DNA from: Takakia lepidozioides
Taxonomy: Eukaryota; Streptophyta; Takakiopsida; Takakiales; Takakiaceae
Direction of reading: 5' to 3'
Assembly (NCBI GenBank): GCA_030704615.1
Contig: CM060731.1
Span: 78,534,756-78,598,755 of the forward strand
Length of the DNA stretch: 64,000 bases
Part shown: piece after piece, positions 34,370 through 43,332 of the stretch
Layout: every line of letters starts with the position of its first letter
How positions within the stretch are numbered: the first letter of the stretch is position 1
The notes under the pieces: model-generated
The model's input: the letters and a program-made list of their open reading frames with translations, nothing else
Databases searched by the model: none
What the model was told of the DNA's origin: nothing
Made by a program: the position numbers and the translations under genes

Positions 34370-35462
34370 TTGCTCAGCCATAGCCAAGCTGATAATCCAG
34401 GTCAAGCAATTTAGATCCATCGCTTGCCCCAATACCTGACGACATGATGCCTCAGAAAGAGGAGGCACCGCCGTGGTCCCAGTGGAAAAACCCATAGCCC
34501 ACTCTCGCTCGTCGGCATTAGGCTCCACTAACTGCTGCTACTGAGCATCCCACAGGAGGCCGGGTCCACTATCCCGGAAAGCATGCGATCTTGGGAAGCT
34601 GAGCAGTGTACGGTACTGTTGTTCGTGGTCGACCCACCTTGTTAACCACTGCCAAAGGCGGACGATCATCGTGTCTCACACGCTGAGACTGCCTCCCTGT
34701 GTCCAAGATGCTATCAACTGTGAGGTGTGCTGGTCGCTGCACCCCATCAAATGCACGCTTAAGCAGTGCGGGTGATTTAGTCCACCATAGCCGTGGACGA
34801 TGAGCCCGTGACCCCACTGCAGCTGCATCCAGCAACACTGCTGACCCAAGCCACGACCGGACTTGATGCACACTGGCCATCACCCTGGCCCGAGAATCGC
34901 CCATCAGTGGCACATTCTCCAAGATGTATGCTGGAGATACAACCTGATAAAGCTGTGAGTGGCTTAAAACTTGCACCATCTCCCAAAACAGACCCGACCT
35001 CGAGTCTCGCAATCCATTGCCATGCCTAGCTGATGAGTGCCCTTGGCAGGGCCAACCTGCCACTACCAAATCAATGGAGCCAACCCGCTCCAAATCCTGC
35101 GCCCCCAGCAAAGAAATGTCTACTGACAAGGCCTGCTGATATCCACGAACCGCATACACCGGCAACAACTCAGGGTACTGCTGCATCAACAGAGCAACAT
35201 GACGGAGTGAGACGCGTCGTGCGGTCTCATCCCTCTCCACATACAAGTAACGCCGTACTCGTACACTTGCCTGTAGAACAGCAGCCAACCCAGTGTTGAT
35301 CCCGCCAAACAAGTCCAGAAGGCAAATGCCTTCATCCAGACACTGCCACACGATTAGTGTGGTGTCCAATGATGACAACTGAGGTGGTCCTGGTGCAATC
35401 CCCGCACTCTCCTCTCTCCTGACGATACAAAAGCCTCTACCCAGGCTTGTTGCACACGACAA
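34370..35462 (-). pseudogene. retrotransposon-encoded DNA (cytosine-5) methyltransferase
   Basis: Transfers methyl groups from S-adenosylmethionine to cytosine C5 in DNA. In the 297-codon frame 35462-34569: motif I DLFGGINTG (residues 50-58), motif II with YVERDE (about 74-79), motif IV GWPCQ with catalytic Cys139, motif VI LENV (181-184), and motif VIII RAHRPRLWW (219-227). The AHRxRxxW form of motif VIII resembles the DNMT3-like group. The C-terminus continues in another frame (34557-34370) with EREWAMGF, a variant of the recognition/loop region before motif X, and VLGQAMDLNCLTW as motif X. One frameshift near 34560 and one TAG near 34535 break this copy. It lies between protease and the RNase H remnant, in a different frame from the protease. 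The gene belongs to the element, not to the host neighbourhood. Confidence 0.87.
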
Positions 35463-36479
35463 TCAGCAACCCGCTGCAAATCCTTGCTCGAGCCCCACAA
35501 TGGAGTGTGAGCAACCATGGCAGGCAACTCCGCCATACCATACATGTCATCCTGCTCTCCTAGAGGTGACACATCCTCTAAATGAGTGTTGCCATTCAAC
35601 AACTCTCCAGGCCAACTCACACTACAACAGATGAGCGTTTTTATGACTGCACATATGACTATTTTTTCAGTCCTATATGCGTTCATGACTACATCACTCT
35701 ATAGTGAAAAAAACCCTGTCATAGCGACTAGTCTTTAGGACTGCATTTTGCAAGTCATAGCCGTGACTGCGTGCGTGGCACCTGGAGTCATGCATAAGAG
35801 AGTGATGTAGTTACAACTCTATAACTTACATACGACTAACTATATGACTACATTGTCTGGTGAGCGTTGCCTACATGGAGAGGCTTTAGAGGAACACGTG
35901 TACCACTGCGCAAGTGACACGTCACGACACCTGTTGCACTTCAGATGTGACATGTGGCACTTAGACATAATATATGACTAGCATATATGGCAGGGTTTAT
36001 GCCACGTGTCATCAAGAATGTCTCTGAAAATAATTTAATAGTTATATTTGTAATTTTAAATTCTTAAATTTATATTTTATTTTTGAAAACAGGGAATAGC
36101 AGCTTGGAATTTTTTTATTAAATGGTATTATTGTTTAATTTAATAATGTTATATAAAATAAAAATAGATTAAATGATTTAAATTCTTCATTATATGGTGA
36201 AATTCTGATATAAAAACAGAATGGACCCCTCTTGCATACTAGCAACCACAAGGACATTCAAAATAGACAAGTACAGGGAAATACACGCCCTGTAAATTAT
36301 ATTACAAAAATCCAAATGAGACCAATGTCCCAATGGACACCTCAAAGGCCACAAGGTCCAAAAATCCATGCCTGAAAAGGTCCAGTAAGTAAAAAATAAG
36401 CAACCCCACACATGGGCTGAATTGTTGTAATACTAGTTTGTTCTGGTGCTACTAGAATCAAGGACCCTATTAAACAGTG

Positions 36480-38000
36480 CAATACTTACGGCCGATTTGA
36501 TAAGAGGGAAAAACAAGGTGAAATGTGTTAAAGAAGGTGCCTTGATTAACAGTGCCTGATTTGATCAATTGTGCCGCTGCTGCTGCGGCTTCCAGTTGAC
36601 CATCTACCCATGCAGGTTTCTTGTACCTATCCTTCCACAGGGAATCATAGGTAATATGGAGCTTGAAATCCGACCATCTTGGATGAATGTGGACCCACAC
36701 ATCTATCCCTGCTCCTTCAACTATCCATGCCCCTGCACAAATCATGCATACATCCTCGCCTTGCTGCTAGCAGCTGACAATGACAGCCAAGTTCTATGAC
36801 CCAAACCGAGAGTGAGCACAATGGCTTTGTAAGGCCAATGCCTACAGGGCATATTCAATACTACAATGAGGATACGCAAGCAGCAGATACCATGTGTAAA
36901 TAAAAAAACAACAAAGGTGGTGAAGGTGCGCAACCTGCCAAAGAGAGGGCGGAGTTGAGGAAGGATGAAGCAACTACAGACATTGCGAAATGCTCTGATG
37001 CGGACAGAAGGGAAGACCCAGGCCTTCTGGCAAAAGAACAAGCTGCTGACAGCAACAACATGGAAGCAGAGTGGATACAAGTTGATTTTGACAAACCTGA
37101 GTCCATCAGACAAGGCATTAGAAGGCCCAAACAAAGAACACTGTCTAAAATCTGTAATAACATGAGACACAGTCGTCACACACTAACCCAACATGGGTCT
37201 TGGCAAACTTTCAGCAAAGCTGAAACAATCACAGAAGCAAAAAAAGGGGCAGGACCTCAAGGGAAGATGTATGGAGTACCTTTTGCAGTGATCAATGAGT
37301 ACGTGGAAGGAGGAGAAGCTTACCCATTGCCAAGCACGGAGTACATGATGCAACCAACAGCACAAGTATCATGTCAGTTCACTCATAATGAGCTGGAGGC
37401 ACTGGATGAGTTGGACGAGATATACCATATAAGTGATCACACTCCAATAAGACTACAACAACACCCCACATCAACATGTTGACACGGGGAAGTGCAAAGA
37501 AGGCCAAAATAGGGGATGGGATGCCTATTCTGCAGAAATCCAGCCAAGACATCAAGGATTTAGGGCAAAAACATGGATTTGGTGAAGAAGAATGCATTGG
37601 CATGGACAACATCTACAGCTCAGCAGGGTTTGAGCGCCAACCAGAGATATTCATGGGAGAGGGTGACAAAAGCGAGGAAGAAGCCAAAACACAAAGCCTT
37701 GACACATTCACTGAAGACTGGGCAGACAAACAGATAAGAGAAGACAACTCGCAAGAAACGGATAAGAGGGGAAAACAGGGTGAAATGTGCTGAAGGAGGT
37801 GCCTTCAGTAGAAGTGCCTGACCTTATCAATTGTGCCGCTACTGCTGCCGCTTCCAGTTGACCATCTACCCATGTAGGTTTCTTGTAGCTATCCTTCCAC
37901 AGTGAATCACAGGTAATGTGGAGCTTGAAATCCAGCCCTCTTGGATGAATCTGGACCCACACTCTATCCCTGCTCCTTCAGCTATCCATGCCTCTGACAG
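36480..38000. repeat. direct repeat inside the CACTA element
   Basis: Copies at about 36480-36735 and 37754-37995 are alike over roughly 240 bp, with a shorter third relic near 38314-38370. Their minus-strand translations are conserved (the shared core includes DFKLHIT, DSLWKD and WVDGQLEAAA), which suggests a former coding segment. A related piece lies in a SIZ1 intron at 59371-59545. Confidence 0.7.
36955..37793 (+). CDS. hypothetical ORFs carried by the CACTA element
   Basis: Two overlapping frames, 36955-37482 (175 codons) and 37476-37793 (105 codons), are charged and low in hydrophobic residues, and together span about 280 residues if joined by a splice or shift. No domain recognised. 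They lie between the internal direct repeats. They may be a degenerate TnpA-like gene or captured host sequence; confidence is low. Confidence 0.3.
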
Positions 38001-39098
38001 CCTAGAATTCTACCAGCAAACACCCCAACCATACTGGTGTGGAGTTCTTCCCCAAAACACCCCAACCCTACTTATCACAATCTGAAATGCATCTGCTTCT
38101 CTCTGTAGTCCAATAGTCATTCGCCTTTTTGTCTCCATTGTCCCACCATTGACTGGGGTCGGAAAGTGTTCACCCCAAAGCTTCTCCTCACCTCTATTAT
38201 ATGTTTTTGGATACTTCCATGCTGCCACACTGGTAGTAACTTGCCAAAGTCACTCCAAACCACCACAGATCTACCCAACGACCTAACTTACAGAATTCAA
38301 TATGCATCTTGCGGACGAGTATGATGAGAGGGCAACACAGGCTGAAATAGGTTGAAGAAGAAGGTACCCTACCACATTGTCCTTGACCTGTCCTGACCCA
38401 TGGAGGATTTGACCGACCATCAACCTAAAATGACCTCTTGTGTGTGCTGCTTGTGTCTGTAGTCAGGTAATGTCGGATCGGTCTGTGAGATCGAACCACT
38501 ACGGCCTAGCTGAGTAGTCAGAGATTGAAACACGCATGCTAAGACCAAGCTGACTTTCCCAAGAACGGCGAGCTCGCTTCTCCTCGTCTCGTCTCCTCCT
38601 CCTCTTCTCCTTCGTGCATCATTTGCTCAACGCCTCCATCCCACGCCCCTGCATATCCTGCTATCATCGCGTTCCATCCCTCGGCTATGTGGTGTGGCGC
38701 AGGAGACAAAAAAACGCCAAGTCCCAGCCCTCATTTCTGTTCACGATTACCCTAATGGGCAACCTTATTAACAATTTTTTAACTTTTTTAAACCTAATGG
38801 GCAACCTTATTTGCATTATATGTGCCTTCAAAATGACACGTGTAGTGATGTAGTCGTATAAATAGAGCTGTGAAACCATCTTCAGTCATGGAGTCATAAG
38901 ATTCCATGAAACGTCGTCCACGTGTAGTCAAACATATCACACTAGTCATATAAACCATCCCTGTCATCATGGTCAACAATGTTTGACCAATGCTCCCTAA
39001 CTTTCCGGAGTCATGTAGTGATATCCATTACTACAAAGTCATAAAACTATGATTGCAATGCATTTCAGCGCTCTGTAGTCATCTACCTAGTGCAGTTT

Positions 39099-39710
39099 TT
39101 ATGACTCCGCCAAAGCCGTAGTCCTAAAAACGCTCATCTCTTGTAGTGTCACTGCATCTATGAATGCTGCCAGTATCGGCATCTTGCCTCGCTGGGCAAC
39201 CGCAACTCCTCCTATGAACGTCACAGGGAGCTGCACACGCCGGCCCTCCCCTGACTGCCATCCAGGCCTATAGGAAGCCGACTCCTCCCAAAAATCCAGG
39301 GTGAAGCCCATGGGGTACAACATTGCCCCACCAACAATAACATCGTACGAGACCGCATCTATCACAATGGCCTTGGCTCTTATCACTGAGCCATCTGTAG
39401 GATGATCCGGCTGTAGTCCGATAGCCAACTCACGCCGTGTAATGCCTCAAGCCTGCTCTGATCCTCCCAGAGATGTCTGTATCTGGAAAGGACACGGCTC
39501 CATATCCGCCTCCATGAGGCCCAAGCCTGCAATAGCAGCTCTGCCCAGCATCAATGGCTGAGCTCCCGAGTCCAACGAGACCCGTAGTGGCCAGTACCTC
39601 TTGCCTGCCGGTCCACTCAAATATAAAATGTCATCCTGGTTATCTAACATGACAACTCCAGGTGTCACCATGGCGCGCTTAATGGCTGGCCTAGCTGGCA
39701 GCTCCATCAA
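39099..39710 (-). pseudogene. gypsy B aspartic protease region
   Basis: Retropepsin with the active site SLDSGAQPLMLG and the later strand YDVIVGGAMLYPMGF. A TGA near 39444 splits it at a position different from the stop in copy A, so the two copies decayed independently. The CACTA element interrupts the region just after it, and the remainder resumes at 35619. Confidence 0.8.
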
Positions 39711-39728
39711 CCTAGTAGCTATAGCTTG

Positions 39729-40590
39729 TCATGGCGCCGCCGTGGTAGTCTTGACCCTCACATCCGAGGATCCCTCCGGCACTACACCTCCCACTATCTC
39801 CGCAGAAGATGAAGTAACCTCCCCACTCTCACAGAGTGTGGCTGCCAGCCTGAATACCTCAGCTGGTCTTACCCCCGGCGTCGCAATCATGGTAGCCGAG
39901 AACAATGGAGCCTGGCACACAGCTGTGGCCGCCCCCAACAGCACACTAGCTGTCGTAGCTTTGGCAACACTAGGTAGTGGTGTTGCCCGTGTAGCTCTCC
40001 CCAATGGCATAGTAACCTCCGCCTCGGTAACAGTCGAGCGAGAACTAGGTGCCATGGATGGCGTCGACATTGTCTCCGCCAATGTGAATGACTGAGGAAG
40101 CCTGGCCTGACGGCTTGCCTCCCCACGCTATGGATCCAACTCCACCTCCGCACCCCGTGGCTCAAGAACTCGTGCTGCTCTTCGAGTCACTGCCGCAGCT
40201 GACTCCACTTGCACTAGTGGTAGTGCTGCCCGGCACTAGTGGTAATGGTGCCCCACCCATAGTGGTAGTGGTAGTGGTGCCCCACCCATAGTGGTAGTGG
40301 TAGTGGTACCCCTCACTAGTGGTAGTGGTGCCCCACCCATAGTGGTAGTGGTAGTGGCACCCCTCACTAGTGGTAGTGCTGCCCCGCACATGAATCCCAT
40401 GCCTCCCATATCTCCTCCCTCAGGAGCAGGAGGTGGACCATCCGGCCTTGGAGCCGGTACCACTTGAGCTGTGGCCATGGCAGCGAGCCTCTACTCTAGC
40501 TGCTGAAGCCGATTGGCCATGCCTTGGTCACCACCCTGACCTCCGCGTCCTTGGCCATGTTGAGCTTGCCCTTGGCCTGCACGTCGTGCC
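39729..40590 (-). CDS. gypsy B gag-pol linker with in-frame minisatellite
   Basis: Colinear with the copy A linker. The segment 40210-40386 consists of GGTAGTGGTGCCCCACCCATAGT-type units giving a repetitive Thr/Gly/Pro stretch. It is 153 bp longer than in copy A, a multiple of three. Confidence 0.6.
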
Positions 40591-40607
40591 TGGCCACCTC
40601 GTCCTCT

Positions 40608-41930
40608 CTAGGCTACTCCACCTCGCCCCCGGCCACCATTGTTCCCTTGGAACTGGCCTGGGTGCAACTCAGGATGCAAACCATAGCACTGGGCCTCTCC
40701 ATGCCCGTACTTGCCACAATGCCTAAACTGTGCAGGTTGTGCCGGTGCCAAACCATTGCCTCCCTCTGGGCAATCCTTCTTGATATGAGGTCCTCCACAT
40801 GTCCAGCATACCACATCCGCCCATTGTTGGCTTACAAATGAAGGGAGCGACCCCTGCATCTGAGGTCCTCTCTGTCCTTCCCTAGGCTTCACCTGAGCCC
40901 CCTTGTTGCCTTGAGTACGTTGAGGTAGTGGCTGGCTAGGAGCACCACTATCCCGTGGTGCCTCCTTAGCAAATCCCACCATGACCACTCGTTCCTCCAC
41001 CATGTTGAGCTCTATCCGCTCTGCCAGCAAAAACACATTTGCTAAGGTGGGTTGGGCCGCTTGTAGGAGAGTTGCATCCTGCACCCTTCTCCTCAGCTCC
41101 TTGTCCAATATCCTATACCAGAACTGGACTGCCTGAGCTTCTGTAACTCCTTGGGTTACATTTATCAAGCGCCTCATGCAAGTGAAAGCCTCCCTCATGC
41201 TCTCAGTAGGCTTCCTCTGGAACTCTTGCAAGCTCCTCAACTTCTCTGTCCTCAACCCTTGGTAGTTCATTCTCAACTCTTCGAAGAACTCCACAACAGG
41301 GTTGAAGGCAGGCACCGCCACTGGTGCTGGTGCAGCAGTAGCTTGGGTGGACGTCGTAGCCTCTGTACCACTAGTCCCACTACTGCTCGTGGAAGCTGCT
41401 GTTGTAGCTGCTGCTGCTGGTGCAGCTGCCGGTGTGGCTGCTGCCCTTATTCCTCTAGTGCCTCTAGTGATGGAGACATAATCGGGTGACCAGTACATCC
41501 TCCACTCCTTGATCTCAATATTATGCCCCTGCCTAAACTCATGGCAATCATCCATGGGCGGTCCCTCAAGGTGCTGAAACAACCCCTTCCATGCCATAAA
41601 AGGCGTAAACAATTGTGGATTGCGCATTTGCTGCAAGTCACACCAACTATCAAACTCTTGAATGAAATCATCCAACTCAATGGTGCCCACCGCCCCAGAG
41701 TACATACGTGGCCCCTTGGTGGCTCCATACATCTCCTCGATTGTGTCCCACAACAATGGCAAGGAAACAACTTGCACCGCCGGTGTGAGTCCTCTTGATT
41801 CACAATCCGAATCAGAACCTTCCGTAGAAGACACAGGAGGTGAAGGTGGCCTAAACCGCACACCTCGTCTTGTATACCTGCTAGTATCGCTAGTGCTCGT
41901 ACCGACACTTTCCCCAGCAACTAGTGGCAC
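40608..41930 (-). CDS. gypsy B gag
   Basis: 440 uninterrupted codons. A Ser/Pro-rich N-terminus (about 1-60) is followed by a helical gag domain with LRSLQEFQRKPTESMREAF and INVTQGVTEAQAVQFWYRIL. Zinc knuckle 1 is CWTCGGPHIKKDC (residues 375-387). Knuckle 2 has lost its first Cys (FRHCGKYGHGEAQC). The Gly/Arg-rich tail would bind RNA. The frame is open, unlike in copy A. It forms the particle shell in the cytoplasm. Confidence 0.88.
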   Translation of the reverse strand: MPLVAGESVGTSTSDTSRYTRRGVRFRPPSPPVSSTEGSDSDCESRGLTPAVQVVSLPLLWDTIEEMYGATKGPRMYSGAVGTIELDDFIQEFDSWCDLQQMRNPQLFTPFMAWKGLFQHLEGPPMDDCHEFRQGHNIEIKEWRMYWSPDYVSITRGTRGIRAAATPAAAPAAAATTAASTSSSGTSGTEATTSTQATAAPAPVAVPAFNPVVEFFEELRMNYQGLRTEKLRSLQEFQRKPTESMREAFTCMRRLINVTQGVTEAQAVQFWYRILDKELRRRVQDATLLQAAQPTLANVFLLAERIELNMVEERVVMVGFAKEAPRDSGAPSQPLPQRTQGNKGAQVKPREGQRGPQMQGSLPSFVSQQWADVVCWTCGGPHIKKDCPEGGNGLAPAQPAQFRHCGKYGHGEAQCYGLHPELHPGQFQGNNGGRGRGGVA

Positions 41931-42059
41931 CTCCGTGTTGACAAACTGACACTCAACTAGTCATGAACATGTTTCTAACCCCCTCTCCACAAGGTAACTG
42001 GGTAGAGAACCTGATGCGACTTATGGTTGGAATACTAGGTTCATAACATAGCCTGCACC

Positions 42060-43332
42060 TGCACCTGCATTCACCGCAGACACTCCTATGGTTGGCTGGT
42101 CATCACCTCCAACCTCACCACAGGAGAAACAAAGATGGTCTGACTAGTCATCAACCCAGCCTCACCATCGACAGCATACTCTAGGGTTGGATCGGCGATC
42201 AAGCCCGAGTCAACTACCTATAAAATCAAGCGCCCACACAAAACTAGCATGGCGCACAATCAAGCATGCAGGTGTGGAGGGGATCCAAACACAAATCTGA
42301 AAATACGCACCTTTACAAACTTGGTGCACTTGCACTTCTCATGCATCTCCCTTGGCTCTAGGGCGCCTCGTTGCTGCCCTTCTAGCCCCGCTCTTGCCAC
42401 TCCAAGAGCCCTTACACTGCTGAGTTTCAGATTGAAACTCCAACTCAGCACATGCTTCACAAGTGCACTGATTTGCACACAAGAGGGACCAGCCCCCTCT
42501 CTTCACATATACCTCTTCATGAGCTTGGAGCTGAAGCTCCCAACGGACTGCGATGCATCCCCTCGCAGCTCCACCATTCGGCTGCTCCTCATCTACCCGC
42601 AACAACTAGTTTTGGGCAGAAATACCTGGAGCTGATCATATCATCTCCAACCTACAACATGCTAGCTTCCCATGCGCAGCCCACATTCCTTCAGCTCCTT
42701 AACTCGGCCTGCAACTGAAGAAGACGACCACCAGTTTGCCCACTCGTGGCCAACATCTCCTCCGCTTCACACTAGAAGCCCAAACTTGGTTGCCATAGCG
42801 TTGAGCTATGCAACGCCGCTCTTCAACAGAGGCTACCCGTCTCTCTATCCATGGCAAACCTGCAACCTGTTCGCCTTTGCACTCTATCCGCTTTGGATAG
42901 GCTCATGCACGGCTCCCTGCACTCTAGGTTGAACCGCTTCTCATGATCTAAAAACACAAGTGCTACAACTAACTCGAACCTGGCACTCACAGACTCGAGC
43001 TGATCTTTCTCGAGTGATAAAGAAAGAGAATGATACAAACACACAAGCTCTCTCAAACTCACATACTTGCACATGAAAACATCACTCATATATTAAGTCG
43101 AGCCAAATGCACCCCACGCCATGAGGAATCCACACCACGGCGCCATAGCTAGACGCGGTGAGGCTCAACTCGAGAAAGATGAGCCCACCGCGATCTGCCG
43201 TGAAGATAACAACGCCAGGTACCCAAACATGTATTGGCCCCTGGATTGACACTTGGGTCAATCCCAAATGTCAATATATGAAAGCTAGTTATTTCCTAGC
43301 TAACTTCACACTAGTGGTAAAATAACTTGACA
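42060..43332 (-). repeat. gypsy B 5' LTR
   Basis: The outer edge TGTCAAG (minus strand) at 43332 is shared with copy A (21361) and with the 3' fragment (31900). Similarity between A and B on the internal side fails at about 42050-42062, which I take as the approximate LTR/leader boundary. A clear TGG-type primer-binding site was not found. Confidence 0.65.

Larger units (their letters stand above)
35620..39148. mobile_element. CACTA (EnSpm) non-autonomous transposon, 3529 bp, inserted in gypsy B
   Basis: The left end is CACTACAACAGATGAGCG and the right end is the inverted CACTACAAGAGATGAGCG; the inverted repeats run about 28 bp with two mismatches. A 3 bp target duplication TCA flanks it (35617-35619 and 39149-39151). 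Removing the element and one TCA restores the reading GCCAACTCACTG seen uninterrupted in gypsy copy A near 15670. Many ATGACT/AGTCAT motifs occupy about 250-400 bp at each end, as expected for subterminal transposase sites. No transposase domain was recognised. Confidence 0.93.
31349..43332 (-). mobile_element. Ty3/gypsy retrotransposon copy B with DNA methyltransferase and PHD finger
   Basis: Minus-strand order: 5' LTR edge at 43332, gag 41930-40608, linker, retropepsin 39710-39099, [CACTA insertion 39148-35620], end of protease region 35686-35510, cytosine-5 methyltransferase 35462 to about 34370, linker, RNase H tail at about 33920-33841, integrase 33553-32759, PHD finger 32768-32388, and a partial 3' LTR ending TTGACA at 31900. 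Reverse transcriptase is absent. Stops, frameshifts and apparent deletions make the copy non-autonomous. Copy A has the same gag-linker-protease order, so this is a real family. The lower limit given is the start of the duplicated block next to the 3' LTR fragment; the true 3' LTR end is unknown. Confidence 0.85.

Noticed and set aside
34118-34528. Independent gene after the methyltransferase
   Set aside because: Its first half reads as the methyltransferase motif X region, so it is the frameshifted end of the same gene.
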